A stretch of DNA of 51,977 nucleotides, taken from positions 1 through 51,977 of the forward strand of contig JACRAL010000001.1 of the NCBI GenBank assembly GCA_016213435.1, given 5' to 3'. Below the pieces are notes generated by a model, which worked only from the letters and a program-made list of their open reading frames with translations, did no database searches and was not told the origin of the DNA. Position 1 is the stretch's first letter. Each line of letters starts with the position of its first letter. The DNA comes from Bacteroidota bacterium. Its GTDB lineage: Bacteria > Bacteroidota > Bacteroidia > Palsa-948. This document shows, piece after piece, positions 12,001-17,555 of the stretch. The translations under genes were made by a program, and so were the position numbers.

Positions 12001-13147
12001 TGGCAATACTTTCATCTCACAAAATGTACCTTACAGCTATACGTTTGCCGGAACAGACACTGTAATATTAATTGTAGTGGATAGTGCAGGATGTTCAGAC
12101 ACAATGACGAAAGTTATTACTATACATCCATCTCCTGTTGCATCATTTACAGTTCTTACAACATGTGCCCTCGATTCTGTTTACTTCAGCAACGCCTCAG
12201 CTATTTCCGGTGGAAATATTATTTCATACACTTGGAATTTCGGGGATGGAAATAACAGCGCATTGCAAAATCCTATACACTATTACGATTCCACCGGTGC
12301 ATATCTTGCTTTGCTCACCGTTACTTCTGATTCAGGGTGGTGTATCTCAACAAAAACTGATACAGTACATTATGCTAAAGGCATTACTGCAGGATTTAAA
12401 TATACGACCGATTGTAAGTTCAATGCATTGTTTACAGATACAACTGTTGTTTCTGCGGGAGATAGTCTCGTGTTATGGAACTGGAGTTTCCCGGGAGGAA
12501 TGCCATCCACAGCAAACACTTATACAGCTGCTGCATCTTACAGTGTAGAAGGAAGTTATGTTGCAACACTCTCTGTTACAACAGCAGGCGGCTGTACTGG
12601 AAGCATAGCAGATACAGTCCCTCTTCTTTCTTCTGCCATTGCAGAATTCTCCCCTCCAGCAGGTATAAAGGTTAACGTGGGAGTAGAAATCATTTTCACC
12701 GATCTTTCAACCAATGCTGTTTCATGGGATTGGAACTTTGGTGATGGAGGGACAGATGTGAACCAGAATACATTGCATACTTACGCTCAGCCGGAAACAT
12801 TAAATGTGGTGTTGATCGTGATGAACAGTGCGGGATGTCCGGATACAGTGAAGCATGCTCTCTTCATCAATCCGAGCACGGTGGTAGTACCTACTGCATT
12901 CACTCCTAACGGAGATGGAATGAATGATATTTTATATGTACGTGGAGGGCCAATGAAGATAATGGACTGGAGGGTTTATAATGAGTGGGGCAATGAGCTT
13001 TTCCATGCCACTACCCAAAATGAAGGATGGGATGGAAAATATAAAGGAAAATATCAGGAGGCATCAAGATATATCTATGTATTGACCGGTGTAACCTATG
13101 CGGGCGATCAGGTGGATATAAAAGGAAATGTTACGATAATAAGATAA
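2..13147 (+). CDS. Giant repetitive T9SS-exported adhesin, 5' end outside the window
   Basis: The frame is open from the window edge, so the true start lies upstream; a GTG at 329 is only an internal codon. The 4,381 visible residues have four parts. First are about 26 full Ig-like repeats of roughly 80 residues, each with SLTA, a GPNSFTS-like core, GTYSV and two cysteines that could form a disulfide. From about 6450 come 13 repeats opening with a VDAGxDQTVC-like motif. From about 9900 come 12 PKD domains with a WNWNFGDG core. From about 12870 comes a type B (gliding-motility-associated, CHU_C-like) sorting domain with PTAFTPNGDGMND, WDGKYKG and a basic end. Such domains direct export by the type IX system and surface attachment, so a cell-surface adhesin or filament is inferred. 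A PorP/SprF-like gene follows after 47 bases. The ligand is unknown, and the repeats may be collapsed in an assembly. Confidence 0.93.
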   Translation, partial: PTIGAVTTAGNGTYSVTATVGGCTGPAGTTSVTINQTPVAPTAGSNSPICIGVDLSLTASSTGITYSWTGPNGFTSTSQNPVISAATTDASGTYSVIATAGGCTGTAGTVSVTVSPPPATPTVGSNSPICSGTTLSLTASNVAGATYNWNGPNSFTSSSQNPTIAAITTAGNGTYSVTATVGGCTGAAGTVSVTINPTPSAPTAGSNSPVCSGQTLSLTASTSGSPSYSWSGPNSFTSALQNPTIGAVTTLASGTYSVFANAGGCIGPVATISVTINQTPSDPAASSNTPVCIGGNLSLTASTIGGATYAWIGPNSFTSASQNPTIVGVTTAESGTYSVTATVAGCTGPVGTTSVVVNPPPGAPTTGSNSAVCSGNTLSLTASTIASAIYSWSGPNSFTSASQNPTIAGATTAATGTYSVTATVPGCITGPAGTTSVTINQTPSAPTPGSNTPICAGSTLSLTANTIAGATYAWTGPNSFTSASQNPTIAGATTAASGNYSVTVTVSGCTGAAGTTSVTVNPIPAAPTAGSNSPVCVGGTLSLTASTIAGATYAWNGPNSFTSAVKNPTVAGVSTADAGTYSVNVTVSGCTGPVGTDSVVINPPPGAPTAGSNTPVCSGQTLSLTASTIIGASTYNWSGPNSFTSVSQNPTIAAVTTLASGTYSVTATVPGCSTSPAGTTTVTINQTPSAPTAGNSGPLCTGDMLTLTANTISGATYAWSGPNSFTSASQNPIIASVTTSEAGTYSVVATASGCIGPVGTTSVTIAPPPSAPTAGSNAPVCSGQTLSLTASTIGGATYIWTGPNSFSSALQNPTIASVTTLGSGTYSVTAKIGSCTGPAGTTSVTINQTPVAPTAGSNSPICAGITLSLTASTVGTSTYSWNGPNSFSSASQNPTIAGATTAASGTYSVVATESGCTGPVGTTSVTVNPIPAVSSAGNNGPLCTGTTLSLTANTVAGATYSWNGPNGFTSASQNPTVINVSTSDAGTYSVSVTVSGCTGPEETTSVTIAPPPAAPTAGNNSPICSGNTLSLTASTVSGATYLWSGPNGFTSASQNPTIAGITTAASGTYSVTATVGGCTGPAGTTSVTINQTPTAPTAGSNSPVCEGNNLSLTASTIAGTTYAWSGPNGFTSASQNPVITPAATSDAGTYSVNVTSIANGCVSNTSTVTIIVNTIPAAPVAGNNSTICSGSTLSLTASTIAGATYAWSGPNSFTSAVKNPTIASVTTAASGTYSVYVTVSGCSGPSGTTSVTINQTPAPPTIGSNSPVCSGNDISLTANGTGATYNWSGPSSFTSANQNPLITSAATTNSGTYSVTTTSALGCTSARSTATVTVNQTPVAPTANSSSPVCSGQTLSLTASNTGTSYSWNGPNSFTSSSQNPTIGSVTTLASGTYSVTATTSGCTGSAGTVSVTINQTPAAPSAGSNSPICEGVDLSLTASTVGSGSATYAWSGPNGFTSVSQDPVISPTTTADDGTYSVIATENGCSGTAGTVSVTINVTPTAPVAGNNGPVCEGNTISLTASTVAGTTYIWSGPNGFTSTSQNPTILAPTTADAGTYSVSVSSIANGCVSAVSTSTVIVNPPPSAPTLGSNSPVCSGQTLSLTSSTLVGATYAWTGPNSFTSSLQNPAVGVVSTLASGTYSMTATVAGCPPLSTQTVSVTINQTPTAPVAGSNTPVCVGNDISLTASATGATYNWSGPGGFTSASQNPVVTPASTTNSGTYSVTATSVDGCTSSVRTTTVTVNPPSLAPVAGSNSPLCSGQTLSLTANTISGVTYSWNGPNGFTSALQNPTLAIATTADAGTYSVTALVPGCGISPAGTVSVTINQVPSAPTAGSNSTVCSGQDLSLTANSVGGATYLWNGPNGFTSTSQNPVIISAATPDAGTYTVNLTVSGCTSPDATVDASINQTPVTPSAGSNSPICEGQNLSLTASASGSPTYSWSGPNSYSSASQNPVINGATTADAGTYSVNVTENGCTSADTIISVIINQTPVAPAAGSNTPVCSGQTLSLTASAVGATYSWSGPNGFTSASQNPSIINAFVAASGTYSVFASTGGCAGPVGITSVTVNPTPNPTAVSNSPVCEGNNLSLTASTIAGATYAWSGPNGFTSSLQKPSIVGVTSADAGTYTLSVTSASGCVSNPKTAVVTITPPIIVDAGVDQTVCGNNATVSLNGSVSGGSTTGQWTTSGTGTFVPTSTTLNANYIPTAADTAAGTVTLTLTSTNNGGCPATVSTITITITNAPVANAGVDQTVCSNNASVSLNGSVNSAATGGLWTTLGSGNFVPDATTLNATYNPSTADTTAGNVILVFTTTGIGSCNATTDTMTLFFSPAPSVNAGISTVACKNNANVPINGTSSTGSAIWTTTGTGTFTPTATALSATYNSSSADTTAGSVILVLTSSNNGSCNAVDDSITITYIDKPIVDAGLDVTVCGNNAGVSLIGTSNTLSGVWTTFDGSGTFTPNANSLNTTYNPSAGDISAGNLTLVLSSSNNGTCNVVRDTMLVAITPAPTVDAGLDQTVCANNAVITLNGSFTTSSGAGWTTLGSGIFSDTANMSATYTPSAADTAARSVTIILTSTGNGLCNAVRDTMLIDITPAPFVNAGIDQTLCFSNVISTLNGSSSTGSGQWSTLGSGTFGNTSLLITTYTPSNTDTSVGNVKLVLTSAGNGSCTPVTDTLIIEYTKPPVIDAGIDQTVCANNLLATLNGTSSTTAGIWTTSGSGIFAPNDSTLNATYTPSASDISTGTVTLTLTSIGGCAPVADSSVVTIVPSPTVNAGANRFLCAGTMSVTLNGTSSTGSGQWSTSGSGTFSPDANTLNAQYTLSSADSAAGIVTLFLSSSNNGSCNAVADLMQIFITQPPVANAGSNATVCGNNSLQLNGAISGGSGNGIWSTPNGNGTFSPTNTTLNAAYSAVNADTLVGNVLLILTSTNNGGCSSSSDTLIVKVTSGPVANAGSDQTICSNNPIAQLNGSVINAAGGGWKTLGSGSFSPDTFSLNSTYNASPADVVAGSVILVLETTGNGQCQPVTDTMLVTFGPSPVVNAGTDIPVCLGDTSAQLNGTVSGGATTGRWSTLGSGTFAPNDSTLNATYFLSSADTAAGGVTLVLTTTNFGNCIAVTDTVLINITPAPIVSAGSDVTVCANNDTLILSGNITAGSTTGYWSTNGTGIFTPDSSALNATYIPSAADTTAGSVTLTLTSTNGCRVAADSLILTITDAPVVSAGADVSICEGVAVALNGSVNSVATGGQWTTSGNGTFTPNDSTLNASYIPGNNDTSSVTLVLTSTGNGQCLAVTDIMKITIGRKPIAEFANAQICTGQAVLFSDASSVVGVNDTIVAWNWTIDGGSAVTKNSVHTYISLGTDSVNLIVTTNLGCSDTAMHIVNVHPSPAASFSFAVDCQTDSIYFSDNSTLASGNIVSWSWNLGDGNTSTSQNPVHSYTTAGTYTVTLSLTSDSGCTSTVVKAVTPCVHVTADFVSSSSTCSGQTIAFTNMSTVMAGDSIIAWNWNFGDGGSDTVQNPIHTFVQAGTDSVKLIVTTLLGSTDTAMHLVTINPLPTVLFGYKVTCQSDTISFSDSSSITTGNIILWRWNFGDGDTSILQNPVHSYTTAGTYTVTLSIISDSGCTATVMRSATPGKPVIAGFASSTACSGQSITFTDTSQAMNDTIVSWNWTIGGNTFTTQNVNYTYTVGGTDTVTLIVRDSAGCSDTAVRVVNVYPSPLASYSFTVDCLKDSVYFADNSTIVSGSISIWNWNFGDGNISALQNPVHSYTAAGTYTVTLSITSDSGCTSVFVSTVTFCTHVISDFVSSTSVCSGQTIAFTNTSTVMAGDSIISWNWNFGDGVSDTTQNPTHTFVQAGTDSVKLMVTTLLGSTDTAMHLVTINPAPAALFGYTLTCKSDSVFFSDSSSLATGNIISWNWSFGDGNTSTMQNPVHSYSTAGTFTVTLAVTSDSGCTATYVDSVSPGKPVVALFSSSASTTCSGQLITFTDTSISMNGTVASWNWTIDGNTFISQNVPYSYTFAGTDTVILIVVDSAGCSDTMTKVITIHPSPVASFTVLTTCALDSVYFSNASAISGGNIISYTWNFGDGNNSALQNPIHYYDSTGAYLALLTVTSDSGWCISTKTDTVHYAKGITAGFKYTTDCKFNALFTDTTVVSAGDSLVLWNWSFPGGMPSTANTYTAAASYSVEGSYVATLSVTTAGGCTGSIADTVPLLSSAIAEFSPPAGIKVNVGVEIIFTDLSTNAVSWDWNFGDGGTDVNQNTLHTYAQPETLNVVLIVMNSAGCPDTVKHALFINPSTVVVPTAFTPNGDGMNDILYVRGGPMKIMDWRVYNEWGNELFHATTQNEGWDGKYKGKYQEASRYIYVLTGVTYAGDQVDIKGNVTIIR
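9904..12880 (+). repeat. PKD block with a four-domain (987-base) higher-order repeat
   Basis: Twelve PKD domains are present, but they are not equally related. Domains 2, 3 and 4 match domains 6, 7 and 8 at one constant offset: positions 10160, 10409 and 10661 correspond to 11147, 11396 and 11648, each 987 bases (329 residues) apart. Domain 10 resembles domain 6 at an offset of 993 bases. Domain 3 and domain 7 share long near-identical nucleotide runs. This indicates segmental duplication of a four-domain block rather than growth one domain at a time. Confidence 0.85.
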
Positions 13148-13194
13148 CGACCTAACATTCTTATTTGAGAAGGGGATGGGTTAAAAATATGACA

Positions 13195-14235
13195 ATGAAA
13201 AAAATCATTATTCTGTCAGCAATTGTTTTCGCTCTTCCTTTTTGGAAGGACGGGGATGGGCTTCGTGCACAGGATTTTCACCTGTCGCAGTTTGATGCAG
13301 CTCCGCATTATTTTAATCCTGCGATTACTGGAATTTATTTTGGTAAAGTTGCGGATTACAGGATTTATTCTGATTACCGTTCCCAGTGGAGATCCCTTGG
13401 TGTCAAACCTTTTTCAACATTTTTTATTGCTTACGATATGCCTTACAAGGAATATGGATTGGGAGGATATTTGATTCAAAACAGAAACGGACCAGGTGGA
13501 TTGAACACCATTAATTTTATGCCATCTGCTTCCTACAAGATCACGAAGGAAGCAAATAGTCCGCATAACCTTTCGGTAGGCGCGCAGATGGGAATCCTTT
13601 ACAAAAGCTTTGATCCGAATAATTTTACTTACGACAATCAGGTTGCACCCGAGGATCCTTCAGGATTCAATCACAATCTTCTCAGCGGAGAAAATTTTAA
13701 CAAAACAAGCATCGTTAAATTTGATGCAAACATGGGTGTGTTTTACAAATACAAAAAACCGGAATGGCAAGCCCATCCTTTCTTTGGGTATTCTGTTTAT
13801 CATGTTACCAAACCAAATCAGTCGCTCACCGGAATAACAAAGGATAGAATTCCAATGCGTTGGGTGTTGCAGGGAGGTGCGGAGTATAAGATTAACGAAG
13901 AAATAAATATTAGGCCAACACTCCTCTTTATGAATCAGGGGAGGGCGCATGAGTTGAATATAGGAAGTATTGGGTTTTACCATTTAAAGGATACAAAATA
14001 CGATGTGATGGGAGGATTAAACTATAGGGTGAAAGATGCCTTTATTATTCAGGCGGGAATGAGATATGAGCAGCATATTTTCAGATTCAGTTATGATATT
14101 AATACTTCTTCTTTGAATAATTACACACATGGAAAAGGTGCGTTTGAATTTTCCATTCTTCTTACAGGAATAAAAGGGAAACCAATGTTCAATCCGCCCA
14201 AATTCCTGAACGTCATTAAAAATAAACCGCTCTGA
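13195..14235 (+). CDS. PorP/SprF-like type IX secretion outer-membrane protein
   Basis: This is a protein of about 346 residues with a lysine-rich N-terminus, a hydrophobic stretch and a likely signal cleavage after LRAQ. The mature start DFHLSQFDAAPHYFNPAITG is the typical opening of the PorP/SprF family, whose members form outer-membrane beta-barrels. The ATG at 13195 gives the best signal peptide; an ATG at 13189 is possible, and the TTG at 13165 is less likely. It lies just downstream of the giant type B-sorted protein. SprF in Flavobacterium is needed for export of SprB, and type B cargo is often encoded beside such a partner, so a cargo-specific role is inferred. It is distinct from the second PorP-like gene at 27998, which sits with the core machinery. 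Confidence 0.85.
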   Translation: MKKIIILSAIVFALPFWKDGDGLRAQDFHLSQFDAAPHYFNPAITGIYFGKVADYRIYSDYRSQWRSLGVKPFSTFFIAYDMPYKEYGLGGYLIQNRNGPGGLNTINFMPSASYKITKEANSPHNLSVGAQMGILYKSFDPNNFTYDNQVAPEDPSGFNHNLLSGENFNKTSIVKFDANMGVFYKYKKPEWQAHPFFGYSVYHVTKPNQSLTGITKDRIPMRWVLQGGAEYKINEEINIRPTLLFMNQGRAHELNIGSIGFYHLKDTKYDVMGGLNYRVKDAFIIQAGMRYEQHIFRFSYDINTSSLNNYTHGKGAFEFSILLTGIKGKPMFNPPKFLNVIKNKPL

Positions 14236-14298
14236 TCGGAGTAATATTATTCCACGTTTTTTCTTTGGCGATTACATTTTCTATGTAATTTTCCAAAA

Positions 14299-14883
14299 AT
14301 GATTTCTCCTCGATATTTTATAATCTACAAGCCCTATGAAATGCTCTCCCAATTTACGAGAGAGGGAACGCATAAAACACTTGCCAATCTGAGTTACAGT
14401 TTCCCGAAAGATGTGTATCCGGTGGGAAGATTGGATGCCGACAGCGAAGGATTTTTGCTTCTCACAAACGACAAGCAAGTGAATCACTTGCTGCTTAATC
14501 CGAAATTTAAACACAATCGGACATATCTCGTGCAAGTGGAAGGAGTTTTTTCAGAAGAGGCAAAAAAGAAATTAGAACAGGGTGTAACTATTAGTATGGA
14601 TGGAAAAGATTATAAAACCCTGCCTTCGAAAGTTATTTTAGATAAGGAACCCAATCTGCCGGAAAGAAATCCTCCCATCCGTTTCAGAAAAAACATTCCT
14701 ACTTCCTGGATAGAAATTACTTTGCAGGAAGGGAAAAACAGGCAGGTGCGGAAAATGACTGCGAGCGTTGGTTTCCCTACACTGCGCCTTGTGCGCATTG
14801 GCATTGAAAAAATCTCTCTTGGAAAAATGATGCCCGGAGAAGTGCGTGAGATAAACAGTCCTTACAATGATTTAGGATTATGA
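14299..14883 (+). CDS. rluE: RsuA/RluE-type ribosomal RNA pseudouridine synthase
   Basis: The 194-residue protein begins ISPRYFIIYKPYEML and carries GRLDADSEGFLLLT, the catalytic motif of the RsuA/RluB/RluE/RluF family, with the nucleophilic aspartate at residue 46. A second family motif, EGKNRQVRKM, lies near residue 147. There is no N-terminal S4 domain, as in RluE, which modifies U2457 of 23S rRNA in E. coli. The exact target site is inferred from this domain layout. The gene starts 63 bases after the PorP/SprF-like gene and appears functionally unrelated to it. Confidence 0.85.
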   Translation: MISPRYFIIYKPYEMLSQFTREGTHKTLANLSYSFPKDVYPVGRLDADSEGFLLLTNDKQVNHLLLNPKFKHNRTYLVQVEGVFSEEAKKKLEQGVTISMDGKDYKTLPSKVILDKEPNLPERNPPIRFRKNIPTSWIEITLQEGKNRQVRKMTASVGFPTLRLVRIGIEKISLGKMMPGEVREINSPYNDLGL

Positions 14884-14953
14884 TCGTGTAGGCATTTATT
14901 CGCGATGAAAAACCTCATAATAAGCATAAGAAAAATACCCGAAAAATAGTTGT

Positions 14954-15109
14954 ATGGTTCGTGTAAATATCATTCCTTTGTTGTTCAAATTATTTCCAAC
15001 ACAAAAGTTAGGTGTTGCAGAAAGAATAAACTTCGTTCATAGTAGAAAATGGCTGAGAGATATAGAAATAGAAGAAGAAATTTTCGATTCAAGCTCAACC
15101 TTATTATAG
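14954..15109 (+). CDS. Doubtful 51-residue open frame between rluE and the flippase gene
   Basis: A short ATG frame encodes a 51-residue basic-to-acidic peptide beginning MVRVNIIPLLFKLFP and ending in an acidic segment with EIEEEIF. I do not recognise it, and there is no clear ribosome-binding site. It could be a remnant of a longer gene or chance. It is listed because the 279-base gap holds nothing else I can support. Confidence 0.2.
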   Translation: MVRVNIIPLLFKLFPTQKLGVAERINFVHSRKWLRDIEIEEEIFDSSSTLL

Positions 15110-15162
15110 TCAGTTTAAACTATAAATTTTGAAAGAGATATAATATTCCAGTTTGTTATCAT

Positions 15163-16614
15163 ATGAGTGTTATACAGAAAAAATTCGTCAAGAACCTGGC
15201 CTTTCTTCTTTTTCTGAATTTGCTTATCAAGCCGTTTCATGTACTCATTATTGATTTGAACTGGCAGAAGACAGTACATGCAGAAAACTTCGGGCTGTAC
15301 TTTGCACTTTTTAATTTTTCATTTGTACTGAACATCATTCTTGATTTCGGAATTACCAATTTTAATAACATCAACATCGCGCAGAACAATCATCTGCTCA
15401 CAAAACATTTTTCTTCCCTCGTTATCCTGAAGCTTTTACTCGCGCTTGTATATATTACTCTGGCATTTGTCATAGGACTGGTTATTCAATATGATTTCCG
15501 CCTGATGAAACTGATGCTCCTGCTCGGGTTCAATCAGTTTTTAATTTCTTTTATCGCTTACCTCCGCTCTAATATTGCAGGGCTGCTGCTTTTTTGGGTG
15601 GATAGTATTGTCTCGGTTCTGGACCGGGTCATCCTGATTACCATCAGTTGTTTTTTATTATGGGGACATGTGCTTGACAGAAATCCTGACATCATGGATT
15701 ATGTGTATGCGCAGACAGTAGCTTATAGCATTACAGCGATCATTGCCTTTTTCATTGTGCTGAGCAAAACACAGTTTGCGAAATTCAAACTATCCCGTGC
15801 CTTTGCCATGATGATCTTCAAAAAAAGTTTTCCCTTTGCTGTGCTAGGTATGTTAATGGCATGTTACAACCGCTTGGATACTGTGATGGTGGAGCGCATG
15901 CTTCCCAACGGAGCAGAGCAAGCAGGAATTTATGCACAGGGGTTCCGGCTTCTGGACGCAGCCAATATGCTTTCAGTACTTTTTGCCGGAATTCTTCTTC
16001 CCATCTTTGCACGAATGCTAAAGTTTAAAGAATCAATAGAGCCGCTCCTGAAAACAGCATTCATTCTTCTGATCACGCCTGGAATTGTTGTTGCGGTGGG
16101 ATGTTGGTTTTACTCCGCTGAATTAATGGATCTGCTGTATGGCAAGGAACACCTTGAGCAGGCATCCATCATATTTCCGATACTGATGACCTGTTTTGTT
16201 GCGACCTCCACTACGTATATTTTTGGTACACTCCTCACTGCCAACGGCAACCTCCGCGAACTTAATCTTATGGCGGCAAGCGGCATTCTTATAAATATTA
16301 CAATGAATTTATTTTTGATTCCCAGATACGAGGCAACAGGCTCAGCCGTTTCAAGTTTGACAACGCAATTTTTTACAGCATTCATACAGGTGCTGATTGC
16401 TCAAAGTGTTTTCAAATTCAGAATTAATTACCGATTGATCTTAACATTAATTATTTTCATTGCAGGAGTTGTTTTAATAAATTACTTCTCAAAAAATATT
16501 TATCATGAATGGCAAATAAATTTTCTAATCATGGTGGCGGCATGCGGTATCTGGGCTTTCGCAAGTCGTCTGCTTAATATTAAATCAATGCTCAGAATAG
16601 TGAAATACAGATAG
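15163..16614 (+). CDS. Polysaccharide/lipid-linked oligosaccharide flippase-like membrane protein
   Basis: The 483-residue protein is hydrophobic throughout, with roughly 12-14 predicted membrane helices separated by short basic loops. The layout fits the oligosaccharide flippase (Wzx/MurJ-like, MOP) superfamily, which moves lipid-linked sugars across the inner membrane. The segment around residues 230-260 (YNRLDTVMVERMLPNGAEQAGIYA) matches the conserved region of Wzx-like proteins, where a helix is followed by the charged E-x-AGIYA motif. No glycosyltransferase genes are adjacent, so the transported sugar cannot be inferred. It stands alone between rluE and a convergent metallo-hydrolase gene whose stop is only about 22 bases away. 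Confidence 0.8.
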   Translation: MSVIQKKFVKNLAFLLFLNLLIKPFHVLIIDLNWQKTVHAENFGLYFALFNFSFVLNIILDFGITNFNNINIAQNNHLLTKHFSSLVILKLLLALVYITLAFVIGLVIQYDFRLMKLMLLLGFNQFLISFIAYLRSNIAGLLLFWVDSIVSVLDRVILITISCFLLWGHVLDRNPDIMDYVYAQTVAYSITAIIAFFIVLSKTQFAKFKLSRAFAMMIFKKSFPFAVLGMLMACYNRLDTVMVERMLPNGAEQAGIYAQGFRLLDAANMLSVLFAGILLPIFARMLKFKESIEPLLKTAFILLITPGIVVAVGCWFYSAELMDLLYGKEHLEQASIIFPILMTCFVATSTTYIFGTLLTANGNLRELNLMAASGILINITMNLFLIPRYEATGSAVSSLTTQFFTAFIQVLIAQSVFKFRINYRLILTLIIFIAGVVLINYFSKNIYHEWQINFLIMVAACGIWAFASRLLNIKSMLRIVKYR

Positions 16615-16636
16615 GGATTTTTTTTAGGAGAAGAAT

Positions 16637-17398
16637 TCAGAGAGAAAGACAGAGCCCGTCATGTGAGAGCTTTATATTATCCGGTAAAATATCTTCTACT
16701 TCTTCGTGCAGACCAATTTGATGACTCATGTGAATAAGGTAGGCGGTTTTTGGTTTCAGTTCATTTATTTGCGCGATGGCTTCATCCAGTGTGAAGTGAG
16801 AAGGATGCGATTCGTGCCGCAGCGCATTCAGCACCAAAACTTCTGAGCCGTAAATTTTTTTCTTCTCTTCTTCCGGAATAAAATTGGCATCGGTGATGTA
16901 GGTAAAATTTCCGACACGAAAACCAAATACGTTCAGGTGCATGTGTTTTACAAGAACAGGAATGAATTCCACACCTGCAATACTGAACGGTTTGTTCTCA
17001 ATGGTGTGAAAAGTAATTTCAGGAATGCCCGGATATTTTTTCTCTTTGAAGATATAGCCAAACTGTTCACGAATGCCTTGCTGAACTTGTTTGCTGGCGT
17101 ACAAATCCATATTTTTTTTCATGATATAATTGAATGCGCGTATATCATCCAATCCGGCAACATGGTCGCGGTGATCGTGCGTGTAGATTATCGCATCAAT
17201 GCGATCTGCTTTTTCTCTCAGCATTTGCTGGCGGAAATCAGGTCCTGTGTCAATTACAAATCTTTTTCCCTGGGTTTCAATCATTACCGAAGAACGTAGT
17301 CGCTTGTCTTTAGGATTTAACGAATCACACACCCTGCATCTGCATCCTATTATGGGAACGCCTTGTGAAGTGCCTGTGCCGAGGAAGGTGATTTTCAT
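16637..17398 (-). CDS. MBL-fold metallo-hydrolase, PhnP-like
   Basis: The 253-residue protein starts MKITFLGTGTSQG, the first strand of a metallo-beta-lactamase fold. It carries the metal-binding motif THDHRDH (H74, H76, D78, H79). Cysteines C19, C21 and C24 in GCRCRVC resemble the extra zinc site of PhnP, a cyclic ribosyl-phosphate phosphodiesterase. Further family residues include HMSHQIGLHEE near the C-terminus. The ATG at 17398 is preferred over a TTG two codons upstream. No phn genes are nearby, and Bacteroidota commonly carry this protein outside phosphonate operons. A hydrolase acting on a cyclic phosphate or related ester is likely, but the true substrate is not known. Confidence 0.85.
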   Translation of the reverse strand: MKITFLGTGTSQGVPIIGCRCRVCDSLNPKDKRLRSSVMIETQGKRFVIDTGPDFRQQMLREKADRIDAIIYTHDHRDHVAGLDDIRAFNYIMKKNMDLYASKQVQQGIREQFGYIFKEKKYPGIPEITFHTIENKPFSIAGVEFIPVLVKHMHLNVFGFRVGNFTYITDANFIPEEEKKKIYGSEVLVLNALRHESHPSHFTLDEAIAQINELKPKTAYLIHMSHQIGLHEEVEDILPDNIKLSHDGLCLSL

Positions 17399-17555
17399 TA
17401 ACAAAATTGTATTAACTTTTTATTCAGAGTATGTATCCGTAAAATTATCAAAAGAAATTAAATGCGGATAACTTCAGTGTCCTTCTGTTGGCAGCCTTTT
17501 TTTGTCGGTCGTGATTGTCTTACGAGAACTGTATAGTGCGAAACTATTCAGTGTT

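Noticed and set aside
329-13147. GTG at 329 as the start of the adhesin gene
   Set aside because: The same frame is open and repeat-like from position 2, so the gene begins before the window.
14238-14263. Terminator after the first PorP/SprF-like gene (GGAGTAATATTATTCC followed by T-rich sequence)
   Set aside because: The stem is AT-rich with mismatches and would be weak.
17440-17555. An integron-like recombination site beside the orphan exported gene
   Set aside because: GGATAAC and GTTGGCAG are suggestive, but the spacing is too short for a typical attC site and no integrase is present.
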